NCBI GenBank assembly: GCA_036346355.1
Contig: CM070577.1
Location: forward strand, 45,890,309-45,954,308
Source: Rhipidocladum racemiflorum
Lineage: Eukaryota > Streptophyta > Magnoliopsida > Poales > Poaceae
Reading direction: 5' to 3'
DNA: 64,000 nt
Both the position numbers and the translations under genes were made by a program. Under the pieces are notes generated by a model. It saw only the letters and a list, made by a program, of their open reading frames with translations, made no database searches and had not been told where the DNA came from. Within the stretch, counting starts at the first letter, position 1; each line of letters opens with the position of its first letter. Shown here piece after piece: positions 9,296 to 20,953 of this stretch.

Positions 9296-12200
9296 GTTCG
9301 TGCTCTACACCATCCCTTCCCTTAGCCAAGGCGAAGTATGGGACCAACACACCGTTAGATGGGTATCTGGCCACAGCCACGATACGCTCCCCCGTACAAT
9401 CACACAAACGGTGTAATTGACACCCTGAGGCTCCACAAGTGAGTCCTTAGCGACTTAGTCAACTAGGGCCGTCCCATTCCAGCCATGTGGTTGTACGATT
9501 GACTCAGTTCAAAGGCTTGCAAGGTTAAGTCCTTAGGGTGACCAGGGCAAGACTACCCGAAGAACCAAATCAACATCCCCAATGCCACAACTGGCCCACC
9601 TGATTACTCTTGCCACATGCCCGGGTCGAAAACTATTTATCAAAACCCGATTGATTACCAAGCACCACGTGCTATCAACATCACATGATACCTTTCCAAA
9701 ACAGGTTCAATATATCATTAAGTCAATATTAACATTTGATTGACCAAAATCATGTCATGAGCACGTAGCAGGTCTAAGCAATATACTACAACGGTCTAAA
9801 ACCCATGTTGGCAATTTGATTATGTCCAACTAGTAAACCACAACTAGGGTGACAAGGGTCATGGCACATATCTAATTAATCAAGGTGTCATACGGCAAAT
9901 TGGTATTTATCTAATCTCCCATATTTAAATAAAGTATTTTCTAATTGAACTAGCATGCAATAATTTGAACCAAAATAGATTTCAAAATGGGATCAACATG
10001 GTCAAAGCATAACTTGCCTGGCCCTTGCAAACTTTTACTGTCTTTTACTCTTTATCCTTGATCCTTGGTCCTCGATCTTCAACTTCCACTTTCTCGATCC
10101 TCAGCTCGTTCGAACGATTTCCGGACGACGCGTCTAACGATTAAAGAAGAAGCAAATACAAACCAATTCAAAAGACAAATCAAGTAAACTCCAAATTAAG
10201 ATCGAATAAAGCATTGGGCACAAATTTGGGATAAAATTAGGAACTTGAAAGGATTGGATCAAAGATTGGACAAGAGAGGACAGGCTTTCGGAAGACACCG
10301 AAAAGGGAAAGATTAATAACTGGGAAAGAAAGAATAATATTCCGAAGAATATTTCTTCTGAAGTTATTATCTTGATTGGACAGAATAGCGACACATGGGC
10401 TCTTGATCTATAGATCGGGTCCATAAGAATATGTTAGTTACGCAATGAACTAAAGCTGAAGCTCAAGGTTGACTTTTGTTGACCGAGCGAAACAGTCAAA
10501 CAAAAGAGAAGCGGATAGATCGGGCACAGTGGGTATGACAGATGGCCAATGGTCTATCTACCAAGTCCACGAATGAATTCTCGATTAAAGACATATTAGG
10601 TTTTCAGGGATAAGACAAGACAAGTGTCTTACCACGATTGAAACAACGGAAAAGATTGCAAAGATATCAACGCGGCTCACGATAAACTTAGTTCATCGAA
10701 CCAGTCTTAAGTTAGGGTTTTGATTCGGCTTTGAAGATGATATGACGATGAGACTAGGCTCACGTCATGATGATAGAACAGATGAAGGCATCGCACTAAG
10801 GTTTGTGCATGAATGCACGCATGCGATGACAACGAAGCGATGAGAGCCAATCGTTAACGATGAAGTGTTAACGGCGGAGCGTGCGGGAAAACATTAACGG
10901 TGGAAGGCTAGCAGCGGAATGTTGCGGTGGAAGCGTTAACGACGGAGCGTGAACGGTGGAACGTTGCGGCAAAAGCGTTAACGGAACGCGTTAACGGCGA
11001 AAGCGTTAACAGCGGGCGTTAACGGCAAAGCGTGCGGTGGAACGTTAACGACGAGCGTTAACGCGGCAAAGCGTTAACGGAGAGCGTTAACAGCGAAACG
11101 TTAAGGAGGAACGTGCGGCGAAATGTTAACGACAGAGCGTTAACGGTGAAACGTTAACGGCGAATGTTAACGGAGGAGTGTTAACGGGGAAACATTAACG
11201 GAGGAACGTTAACGGAGCGTTAACGACAAAATGTTAACGGGGAAACGTCAACGGCGAACGTTAACGGAGGAGTGTTAACGGCAGATCGTTAACGACGGAG
11301 CGTTAAACAATGATAGGATACTCATGAAACAAGGTAGCGACCGTCGGTGCAACGACATGGACGCGACAAAACGCTACCAAGGACGGCTAACCGGTGTGCG
11401 AACCGGCGGCACGGGCTAGGTTGAAAAACGACGGGTTTAGGCCGGAATCGGCTCCGACGGCAAACGGAGACCAAAAGAACCTTAATGATGGACCAAAACA
11501 GTACAAGATGATCCTCCGAACGCGACAACACGGCCGGAGCGAACCAAAATAGCCGGCGTCAAAAGGCGACGCGCGGCGACGGCAAACGGTGGCCTAAATA
11601 TATAAAAAAAATTCCGGAGGATGTAATGGCAAAGGGAGAATGTCTACTGCGTAGAACGCGGCGAGACGATCTCAACGGTATAGGCAGATTTTGCGGCGCC
11701 CTTCCGGATTAATCACAAACTGGCGATTAACGGGTTTCGGATTAAAACTTTGGATGGCCATAACTTCTAGAATAATGATCGGAACTTAACAAAATTTGAC
11801 CGAGAGCTAGATGGGACCAAGAGGCACACCGTGACGCAGGTGGCTCGAAGAAATACCTTCTGGAACAGCGGGAACGCAGCGAGGAAGTTTGCCGCTGTCC
11901 TGAACGCAGTCTGAACGGAGAAATTAATTTGCTGCGCCAAATCCAGAGGGCAAAACCTTGGGGCAAGATGTGCATCCTGTAGAGGACATCCCCAGGAGTC
12001 TACACAAAAAATTTCACCGTCAAACTCGAAAAATTGAGGGAGTTATGGCCTCGGCAAGATTCGAGATTGAAACGGCCGTAACTTTTGATCCCGTGGACCA
12101 AATTGGCTGAATTTTGGACAGAAAGTAGATGGTACCTTGTGGCACACCACGGAGAAGACGGATCTCGAAAAGAGTCGACGAGTTGCCCAGGACGCGGCTC

Positions 12201-13124
12201 CAAAGTTCGGCCATCGTCGGGCGACGTTCGGGCGACATTGGATGGTTTTGGAATTTTAGAAAATTCATCTGAGGTCTAGGGGCGCGTGGGAGGAGTCTAG
12301 GAACCCTTATATAAGTTTGGGGAAGAGGCTAGATCAAGAAAAATCAAGTTTGGACGTGTTTGGAGGTGTTTGGGTCGGTTTGGGCATTTTATCGAGCACT
12401 TACCGTGCAGGACTCGGATCCGGGCGACGTGGCCGATCGGGAGGCTGACAAGTGGCAGCGTGGGGGGCGCTGGCCTGGGCGTGGGGGTGCTGGGCCGGCT
12501 GTCGCGGCCCAGGCGGGGCGTCTTGAGCGGCGGGCCGGTGGCGCGTGGGCGGCCTTGAGAAGTGCGGTGGCGGTTCGGGCGAGTGGGCTGCACTGGCGCG
12601 AGGCGGCGAGGTGGAGCTGGGCTGGACGGGAGAGAGGAGAGAGGAGATGAGGCCCAAACCATTTTCGGAATTTCCCATCAATTTCCGAATAAAAACAATT
12701 CCAATAAATCAAATAAATCACTAGAGGCAATAAAAATACCCGAAAAATTCTAGAAAAATTCCAGAAAATATTTTGAGACATTTTGAACTCAAATAAAATA
12801 TTTGCAACAAAAATTTATATAAACTTTTTCAAATAATTAATTAATTTCCATAAAAGGGCTTAATACAAATCGATTCCGAATAAATCCAATAAATAGCAAA
12901 CGAGCTCCGAAAAATCTCAAAAATTACAGGAAAACTTCTTGAAGCACAAGGAATCCAAATAAAATTAAATAAATTTTATTTGATGTTTATAATAATTAAA
13001 TTAAATTGTTTTAGCTTTTAGAAAAATTCAAATCAAGTTTTATAAACGCGAGAAAATCAACGAAAATTTTTGGGAAGCTAAACAAAACCAAAATTTTTGA
13101 AAACCCAAATTTTGGGATGTTACA
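9296..13124 (-). repeat. Gypsy LTR (minus strand), 3' part cut off by the CACTA insertion
   Basis: On the minus strand the LTR starts at 13124 with TGTAACATCCC and runs left to 9296, where the CACTA end interrupts it. Positions 9300-9900 closely match, in reverse complement, the solo LTR at about 31800-32430, including the stretch around GATACGCTCCCCCGT. It therefore belongs to the same or a sister family. The remaining LTR end, with the conserved GGGTAAAGTGC module and the terminal GACA, should lie beyond the left window edge. Bases 12660-13120 are AT-rich with AAATTCCAGAAAATATTTT motifs shared with the other LTRs. Small ORFs at 12297-12781 are GC-rich noise. Confidence 0.85.
10850..11312. 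repeat. GTTAAC minisatellite inside the LTR
   Basis: About 30 units of roughly 15-17 bases follow the form CGTTAACGGCGGAG, with many variants. GTTAAC recurs more than 20 times. It is confined to this LTR and has no counterpart at the equivalent place in the solo LTR or the LTR at 36674-40282. There are no coding signs. Confidence 0.9.
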
Positions 13125-13355
13125 GTCCCAAGCCTTGGATGATCAAGTTGTGCGCCTTGCTATTTGCTTCAACATGTGCGCGATTGGCATCGTTGACGTT
13201 GTCGTTCTCAGGGACTTCGTATGGCTTTTAAACCTTCTCCCAAATTGCAAAGCTCTGTGCCTGGATGAATGCCTCTATCTTTGCTTTCCAAAATTGAAAA
13301 TCAACACCATCGAAAACACAAGGTTTTGTCGTATACCTATCCATCGCTACAATTT
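13125..13355 (-). pseudogene. Copia gag N-terminal fragment of a second chain unit
   Basis: On the minus strand an ATG near 13343 begins a peptide with VFDGVDFQFWKAK and FIQAQSFAIWEKV, then a stop, then YEVPENDNVNDANRAHVEA. This matches the N-terminus of Copia gag (DUF4219/UBN2-like) and duplicates 18567-18790. It ends at the Gypsy LTR boundary at 13124/13125, where GTCCC may be one half of a target duplication. Confidence 0.75.
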
Positions 13356-13389
13356 CTAATCACTGGTTAAGAATAATTAGAACAAATCT

Positions 13390-13402
13390 GGCTCTTATAC
13401 CA
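13390..13402 (-). other. Primer-binding site (initiator Met tRNA), second chain unit
   Basis: Reverse complement reads TGGTATAAGAGCC, one mismatch from the usual TGGTATCAGAGCC, two bases from the LTR end. Confidence 0.8.
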
Positions 13403-13404
13403 CT

Positions 13405-14969
13405 TGTAGGATCGATATAAACGAATATAGCAATCAGAGCAGAAGCAAAAATCAAATTTTTAGTGATTATCAAAACACCCAGAACAAAATATAAAAGATT
13501 GCTTCGGTTTAGCGCAAAAACAGTTTGACAAATGTTCACGAAATCATGAATTCCTGGAGATCCAGCAGTCCAATTGATGTGAAATTTTTACTGTAGAAAC
13601 TAGATTCAATTTAAAAACTAACCCAACAAGAATCTACTCAATCGGATCTACGAATCAAAAGTTATAAGCTTTGCAAGTTGACTATGTCAACAATGACGTG
13701 AATTTATTAAACCTTAATTTCGTGATTAAACAAAATCTATGAGGAATTAACCAATTAAACTTTTTAGATCACTGACTTGATGCCCTAGAAGGATTTTGGA
13801 TGAATCAAATCAAACAAATGATGATAAAACAATGAATCAATTTAGAATCAAAACAGTATGCGAATGAAGAACTGAAAACTCCCTGTAGTAAAAGAGCAAT
13901 TACTGTTGCAGATCCAAGTAATGTAGCAGCCGCCCTGAACAAACCAGAAGTTATGCGTGTCTACATAGGGTACAGTGTCATCTTCACCGGAAAGATCCCA
14001 TATGGTAATTCATCAATCAATTTGATGGAGTACTAAATAACGCATAACAATGCTTGAAGCAACGTGCTACCTCTGACGCAAAAGAAACAAATTTCTAACC
14101 CTTCAATGAATAACCAAAGATACTGTAGCTCCAAAATTATCCGTCGTCTGTGTCGCTGGACCGAGCCGCTGAGGACTTCCTGTGCTTGCCTTGATGTGGT
14201 CTCCGTGCACGAGCGAGCGCCGAGGAAGACTTCAGCCGGGAGGACACGAGTGCCAACTGCGTATGACTCCTACCCGTGCGCGCCTCGCTTTGATCTCACG
14301 TAACCTGCAATATTTTCCCCCCTAATTTTTGTGCCGCTTGGCAGAAGGAGAACTCTGATTTTTATTTCTTCTGACTAGTCTGGTTATAGTACTCCCAACA
14401 AAATAGTACAAACCCTAAATCCCAAGCACTGGCTCAATAAACAGAGGGCACCTCCCCTATTTATAATGAGCAAACCCTGGAGGAATTCGCATACATGTCC
14501 ACTTGGCCCAATAGGGCCCAATACATGCAAGCTACCCCAAACGATTACAACTGCACGCGAACGTCCCACCTACCGCACTCACGTGACTAACCATCCTCCA
14601 TGTGCACCGTTCTCTAGCCCGAACGTCCCACATGACATCCTCGACCATTAGGACCTCGATTCCTCCCTGAACCTAGTCCCGAACCTTAGTTCCTCCATGA
14701 ACCTAGTTCCGGTCCCATCACCGACCACGTTCGCCCTCAAGCAATACCTGCACATGAACAAACACGAAACCGCGTACGAGCACAAGTCCGCGACTTGACT
14801 CACGATCAGTCCATGCAACCACTCACACGAGTGCATTGTATCAAGCAAAACAATTACAATGTTATCATAAGCATATTAATTAAGCATATGAAACAACACA
14901 TGCCATGAGCACAACCACTTTGCAATACCAAAACATCATTAAACTAATTTTTCACCACATGATTTCACA
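13405..14969 (-). repeat. Complete LTR of the non-autonomous Copia element
   Basis: On the minus strand it starts TGTGAAATCATGTGG at 14969 and ends CGATCCTACA at 13405, 1,565 bases. About the first 970 bases from the left match 18830-19820 closely. A TATA-like stretch (reverse complement of CCCTATTTATAAT near 14455) is the likely promoter. The LTR serves as the 3' LTR of one unit and the 5' LTR of the next. Confidence 0.85.
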
Positions 14970-15160
14970 ATCTCCCCCTTGATGAAAACATTGGCAACAC
15001 CACTTAGAAATGAACATTGGCATTCACCTCACAAGAAAAGTTTTTGAAATAAAAAAAGTTTAAAATCAAAAGCCAAAGTGAAAAACACAAAATCTCCCCC
15101 TTTGACAAATATGCAAAGTGAAAAACTCCCCGTAGGTGAAAATAAGAAAAATCTCCCCTT
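14970..15160 (-). other. Multiple polypurine tracts next to the LTR
   Basis: On the minus strand AAGGGGGAGAT abuts the LTR. Further tracts occur near 15093 (AAAGGGGGAG), 15126 (ACGGGGAG) and 15152 (AAGGGGAG). Several tracts in a row upstream of the 3' LTR are a known trait of Sireviruses. Confidence 0.75.
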
Positions 15161-15985
15161 AAGAAGAAAAATATGTGTGTGAATGTGCAAAGTGTCCAAA
15201 ATTCTCCTCCTTAAACAATGGATTCATCAAGAATGCAAAAGAGAGAACAAAATCTTTTTGTTTTTTTATGTAATGAGCATTATAAGTCAACCACATATGT
15301 AATTCATCTCCAAGCATGCTATCAAAAATATTGCATCCTTAAATCTACACATAGACAATGTAGAGTAAGCACAACTAGAAATCAAGTACTATTAACAATT
15401 GTTTGCATGGCATGATCTCCCTTGCTCAACTATCTCAAAACCTGAAAATATTGAATTTTTGTGCGCTTCTTTAGTGCTTGAAAAACTGATTTATTGATTG
15501 ATTGCAACAGAATATAAAAATGCAAGGAATTGTATGCAACATCAGCCTTAGTTTTCAACCACGCCAAGCAATGAGCTTAAGGTTTCATGGTTTCGGTCAT
15601 ACACAACCCTTTTCAAGTTCATATCAAAGTGCAATGATAAGCAGTCTCGTAAAGAGGAGGTGCGACAGTGCATAACCTTGATCTTGCATATATCAAATAT
15701 CACTTTTTGAGCTTTTAGCTCTTTAACTTTGAAAATTTTCACATTGAGCACTTTTTGAGAAGGATCAAGATAGCTCAGAAAGTTCAACCATAACAAGATT
15801 TTATTAAAGTTTTCATTCCATTTAAATAGTCATGTCATAAACTACACCATATATGCATAAAGATAAAGTTACAAAGACCTTGTAGCATAAACTTGGCTTC
15901 AAATCACATATGTGTATTAAATATAATGCTCAATACTTCTTCACAATTTTTTCTTTTTTTTCTTTTTCATTTAAGAAACACAAAG
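15161..15985 (-). other. 3' non-coding region of the Copia element
   Basis: This AT-rich sequence lies between the pol remnant and the polypurine tracts. Short ORFs such as the one at 15796-15548 show no family motif. I see nothing else in it. Confidence 0.5.
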
Positions 15986-15989
15986 AAAG

Positions 15990-16600
15990 ATATGTAAACA
16001 AAAAGTCACAAAGTTTTCACAAACTTCCCCTCAAAACAAGGCCATTTGGTGAACAACCTCAAGTTCTCCCCGAATAAAAGTAGAACGAGAAGAAGGAAAA
16101 GGTTTTGTGAAAATGTCTGCCATTTGATATTCAATATCCACATGGTGAAGCACAACAATTTTTTTACATGATCTCTGAGAAAGTGAAATCTGATCTCAAT
16201 ATTCTCAAGAAAGAGAATTACCCAAGAAGTGACATGAAATAGATGTACTTTCTCTATCAATTCTACATCCTCCAAAGTGAGCATCATAAAAAGTTCTTCA
16301 ACTAATGCATGAGGAAGCATAAAGCCAAATACCAAAATCTTGAGTACCATGGAGATACCTGAAATTCGCTTGACAGCTTATCGGTGTGAAGCACGTGAGG
16401 AAGATTGAAAACGAGCACACAAGCACACAGCACATTGTATTATCTCATCCTCAACAACAACATCATCATCTTCATGAACAAGGTACTCTCCCCCTGAACA
16501 TATGCACTTGTATCTCACCGTACATGTGGCATGAGCATCCGGAATCCACTAGCCATATGTTCTCCTTCCCTGCGCAAGAGGTCTATATAAAAGCAAAAAA
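15990..16600 (-). pseudogene. Collapsed Copia pol: protease start joined to RNase H
   Basis: Near 16575-16500 the minus strand encodes IWLVDSGCSCHM, the Copia protease active-site region. Only about 60-100 bases later it encodes CLCARFQSSSRASHR and KRISGIS, which belong to the region just after the reverse transcriptase. Then comes CRIDR with a frameshift, and HFLRDHVKK followed in another frame by RGELEVVHQMALF, the RNase H C-terminus. Integrase and reverse transcriptase are therefore absent. Between the two parts lies a repetitive GATGATGATGTTGTTGTTG stretch that may mark the deletion point. The fragment is non-functional. Confidence 0.8.
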
Positions 16601-16821
16601 TGTCGAGGTCTCGGTACTGGGGTTAGAAATAAGATGTTTAGGAATCTAGTACTGAGACACACGATGCACAACAGTAGGCACAACACGAGTATTATGCACA
16701 AAAGCATATTTGTCTTTTCCCGTGTTTCTAGCAACAAAAGGTGCTTGTACCACCCTAGGCTCATAATGAGAAGCAAAGTGTGTCTTTCTGAATTAGACCT
16801 AGCCTTAGTCCTTTCTTTCTT

Positions 16822-18790
16822 TTACTGTTTGGCTAGTCTAAAGCAAAATTCTACTAGATGTCTATCTCTACCATAATGAGTGCAATTGTACTTAACATTA
16901 TGTTTAGCTTTGGAAGTGGAAGCATCATTTGCATTCATTATAGTAGAAGATAAAATTCCAGCAGACTTAAAAACAGTTTTATTAGGCTCTTTGATAATTT
17001 CAAATTTTTCACTTTCAGGTGCTTTAATAATAGCGGGAGCATGTGATTTATGATGAGTATAAGAATCAAAACTTAAACCTTTGTTATGAGTGCTGACTTT
17101 TGATTGATCTAAGATCATGTTTAGGTTTTTCTTTCCTTTAGTGAAACGTTCTAATGACTTTTCCAAGTAATCAACTTTTCGAGAAAAAGTTAAACAGTTA
17201 TTACAGGGAATGTCCACTTTTTCTTTTTTGTTGCGACAATTTGAGCATAAAAGAACCTCATGTGTAAGCAAATCATCTTTCATTTGAGAAACCCTAGCAT
17301 TTGCATCATGCAACTTCAACTCTAGTATGGAGCATTCTGAATATGGAGTTGTATCATGCAAATCAATGTTAGAATAACTAGCATGTTTAACAAGTTTTTC
17401 ATTTTTCTCATTTTCAGCATTAATTTGCTCTAATAAGGTAACATGTTCTTTCCTAAACAAAGTAAGCTCATTGTAAATTAAGTCACATGTTTTGCAAGTA
17501 TCATCATCAGGAATCAATGTCTTAAGTCTAGCAATTTCAGCATTCAATGATTCAACAATAAAATCATGTTTCTTAATTTTCTTATCACGCTTATCAAGCA
17601 ATTTACCAAGACGAGCAACAGCAATAGCTAATTCATCATAAGAAGGATCTACCTCATTGAAGTCACTGTCGTGATCTTCCTCGGTGAAGTTATTCTTGCT
17701 GCTTGCCATGAGACACAGCCCCATCAAATCACGCTTGCTTGGAGTCGCATCATCCTCGCTACTCTCCGAGTCCACAACGCTCAAATTGACTTGTTCAAGA
17801 GCGGAAAGAACTCGGTGGACAACTTTGCGGTTGATGAAGTTCTTCTTCTTTCTATCACTTGAAGGGAACTTCTTCTTCTCTTTTCTGTTGTCATTGTCCT
17901 TCTCCCATGATGCTTTACTTGCAAGTTTAGGAAAATTTATGCGAATATGGTTAAGGTCACCACACTCATAGCATCTTGGAGGGCCACCACCACCTCTCTT
18001 CCTCATTCTCACATTCTGCAAAGCTTTGTTAAAGCGAGAAGAGAGTGATGCCAAGTCTTCTTCCGGAAATTCCTCAATCTGTTCATTGGTTAGTGAAGAC
18101 AAGGAAGACAAAGCAAAACTTGAAGTAGCATTATTGTGAGACATGCTAGATTGGGAGGTCAAAGCAATTGATTTATGATCATTCTTCCTAGCAAGAACAT
18201 CCAACTCATGAGTTTTCAACTTAGAATAAAGAACATGTAAAGTGAGTGTACTCATGACAGTTGATTCTCTAATGGATGTTACTTTCATCTCCCAAATTGA
18301 CATGTCTAAGGCACAAAGCAATTGTCTAGCATTAGCCGCATCAGTGTAGCTAACTCCAACAGCACGTAGATTGCTAAAAATTTTATTAAAGCGTGCAAAG
18401 AGGTCATCTACAGACTCACCAGGTTTCATCTCAAATCGCATGTATTCCTTTTTGTAAATGTCTTGGTGAACCTCCTTGACAGTGTTAGAACCCTCATGGT
18501 AATCACAAAGAGATTTTCATACCTCATATGCGGATCGAAGATGAACCACTCGATCAAAGTCGTTGCGTCCCAAGCCTTGGATGATCAAGTTGCGCGCCTT
18601 GCTATTTGCTTCAACATGTGCGCGATTGGCGTCGTTGACGTTGTCGTTCTCAGGGACTTCGTATGTCTTGTAAACCTTCTCTCAAATTGTGAAGACCTGC
18701 GCCTGGATGAACACCACCATGTTTGCTTTCCAAAATTGAAAATTAACACCATCGAAAAAACCTATCCATCGCTATAATTTCTAATTACCG
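16822..18790 (-). pseudogene. Sirevirus-like Copia gag, mostly open (539 aa open segment)
   Basis: The open frame from 18441 to 16822 encodes a long gag. Upstream, to about 18790, the same protein continues (VNFQFWKANMVVF, NLIIQGLGRNDFDRVV) but with two in-frame stops, so the 18441 start is not the original one. The UBN2-like core (GESVDDLFARFNKIFSNLR) comes first. A zinc knuckle follows (CYECGDLNHIRINF), whose last Cys is replaced by Phe. Then comes a long Lys/Glu-rich coiled-coil-like region and a second degenerate knuckle at the end (CTHYGRDRHLVEFC). Gag would form the particle and package RNA. Keeping 539 codons open while pol collapsed could reflect youth or selection; I cannot tell which. 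Confidence 0.85.
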
Positions 18791-18814
18791 ATTAAGAATA
18801 ATTAGAAAAAATCT

Positions 18815-18827
18815 GGCTCTGATACCA
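18815..18827 (-). other. Primer-binding site (initiator Met tRNA)
   Basis: Reverse complement is TGGTATCAGAGCC, two bases from the LTR that starts at 18830. Confidence 0.9.
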
Positions 18828-18829
18828 CT

Positions 18830-19820
18830 TGTTGGATCGATATAAATGAATATAGCAATCAGAGGGGGGTGAATGATTGTGCGAAGCAAAAATCAATTTT
18901 TTAGTGATTATTAAAACACCCCTGAACAAAATATAAAAGATTGCTTCGGTTTAGCGCAAAAATAGATTGACAGATGTTCACTAAATTGCGAATTCCCGGA
19001 TACCCATCTGTCCAATTGACGTGAAATTTTTACTGTAGAAACTAGATTCAATTTAAAAGCTAACCCAACAAGAATCTACTCAATCGGATCTACGGATCAA
19101 AAGTTATAAGCTTTGCAAGTTGACTATGTCAATAATGACACGAATTTATTAAACCCTAATTTCGTGATTAAACAAAATCTATGAGGAATTAACCAATTAA
19201 ACTTTTTAGATCACTAACTTGATGCCCTAGAAGGATTTTGGATGAATCAAATCAAACATATGATGATAAAACAATGAATCAATTTAGAATCAAAACTGTA
19301 TGCGAATGAAGAACTGAAAACTCCCTGTAGTAAAAGAGCAATTACTGTTGCAGATCCAAGTAATGTAGCAGCCACCTTGAATAAACCATAAGTTATGCGT
19401 GTCTACATATGGTACAGTGTCATCTTCACCAGAAACATCCCATATGGTAATTCATCAATCAATTTGATGGAGTACTAACTAATGCAGAACAATGCATGAA
19501 GCAACGTGCTACCTCTGACGCAAAAGAAAGAAATTTCTAACCCTTCAATGAATAACCAAAGATAATGTAGCTCCAAAATTATCCGTCGTCTGTCGCTGGA
19601 CCGAGCCGCTGAGGACTTCCTGTGCTTGCCTTGATGTGGTCTTTGTGCACGTGTGAGCGCCGAGGAAGACTTCAGCCAAGAGGACACGAGTGCCAACTGC
19701 GTATGACTCCTACCCGTGCGCACCTCGCTTTGATCTCACGTAACCTGCAATATTTTTTCCCTAATTTTTGTGCGGCTTTGCAAAAGGAGAAACCCTGATT
19801 TTTATTTCTTCTGACTAGGC
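18830..19820 (-). repeat. Truncated second LTR of the non-autonomous Copia element
   Basis: It matches the left LTR (13405-about 14385) from the primer-site side, then ends around CTGACTAGGCTGG, where sequence switches to Gypsy gag. About 580 bases of the LTR are missing. Confidence 0.85.
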
Positions 19821-20665
19821 TGGAATCTGAAAAACTGATTTGGCGCAACCCGCAGACGCTGCCGTGTTCCCTGGCGTGATCCTTGCTGTTGCATTCTGCG
19901 CTTCCTTTTCTCATCCAGTTCCTTGCGCTTGTCCTCAAGAATAAGTGCCTTGTTCACAATTTCCTGGAAATCTGGAAAGGTATGGGTGATCAGTCCCACC
20001 TGCAGTCCTGAGTTAAGTCCCTTCATGAAATGAGACTGTCTGGCCTTATCCGTCGCTACGTCTTCAGGTGCGTAGCGTGCAAGCTGTGTGAACTTATTCA
20101 GATATTCTGACACCGGTTGATTACCTTGCTTCAGTGCCCTGAATTCTTCCTTCTTTAAGTCCATTATTCCTTCAAGCACGTGATACTGACAAAATGTGGC
20201 TGTAAACTCCTCCCAAGTAATGTCCTGTGGGTTCTCCTGCGTGGCGCAGAAGTTCTCCCACCATTCAGCGGCGGTCCCTTCCAACTGATGAGAGGCGTAG
20301 AGCACCTTCTCATTTCCCATGCATTGGGCAATGTGTAACTTCCTTTCTATTGACCTTAGCCAATCGTCCGCCTCCAGTGGATTGGTAGTCCTAGAGAATG
20401 TGGGTGGATGAGTGCTCATAAACTCTGACAACTTTGCTCCCTGTCGTTGTCCCTGATTTGCTTGGTTAGCGGCGACCTGAGCAGTGACCTGCTCCATCTG
20501 CTGCATCATGGCGTGCATCAGCTGGGTCTGTGCAGCAAGAAAAGCTCCAAAATTCTGCATGTCAACTGGCGGTGCTGGCTGGGGTGATGGTGCTCCATCA
20601 TTGGGGTTCCCAGCTGGGCGAGAACCACTTCCATTGCCTCCAAGGTTTCCGCGGGTGTTCACCAT
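19802..20665 (-). pseudogene. Gypsy gag, truncated at the C-terminus
   Basis: The 287-codon frame starts MVNTRGNLGGNGSGSRPAG at 20665. It has a Pro-rich and Met/Gln-rich N-terminus (LMHAMMQQMEQVTAQ), then the retrotransposon gag domain: PPTFSRTTNPLEADDWL, then EGTAAEWWENF, ITWEEFTATFCQYHV, QPVSEYLNKFTQLARYAPE and a basic tail (DEKRKRRMQQQ). A full Gypsy gag would continue into a CCHC zinc knuckle and protease; these are missing because the frame runs into Copia LTR sequence at about 19820 and stops at 19802. The last few codons are therefore foreign. The body of the domain is free of stops. Confidence 0.88.
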
Positions 20666-20953
20666 CTGTCGATTACTCCAAGGTTTCAGGGATGAGAGGG
20701 AACAAGAATAGACAAGTAGTAGGGAAACTTATGCGGGGGAAAGTGTAACTCAAAATCCAACTTTTATTAATTAATTCAATAATAACTTGGTATGGTTGCT
20801 CACAATGCATAAGGGCCTTGCAACACATACTACACACTCAGCAAGCAATGAAAATCTAAATCGACTAACATTGGAGTCTAACGCCTCTAAGGGTGACTCT
20901 TATTCTATAATGCGACTCGACAAAGGAGTCTCAACTTCAAAGCCTATGCTCAC

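Larger units (their letters stand above)
13125..19820 (-). mobile_element. Non-autonomous Sirevirus-like Copia element in a tandem chain
   Basis: In minus-strand order the structure is: truncated 5' LTR (19820-18830), primer site (18827-18815), gag, a collapsed pol, polypurine tract (about 14980), LTR (14969-13405), then a second primer site and the start of a second internal region, cut at 13125 by a Gypsy LTR. The two primer sites are 5,425 bases apart, which gives the chain period. The left 280 bases duplicate 18567-18829. Most of pol is missing, so the element depends on others. At 19820 the LTR stops abruptly and Gypsy gag sequence begins without a visible target duplication, which suggests a deletion junction. 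Confidence 0.8.

Noticed and set aside
10850..11312. CRISPR-like regular repeats
   Set aside because: Units are contiguous and variable, with no unique spacers, no cas genes and a eukaryotic context.
12297..12781. Overlapping 90-130 codon ORFs, both strands
   Set aside because: They come from a GC-rich LTR segment; none carries a family motif and the sequence lies within a defined LTR.
16386..16649. Plus-strand 87-codon ORF
   Set aside because: It is antisense to the collapsed Copia pol, whose protease and RNase H motifs read clearly on the minus strand.
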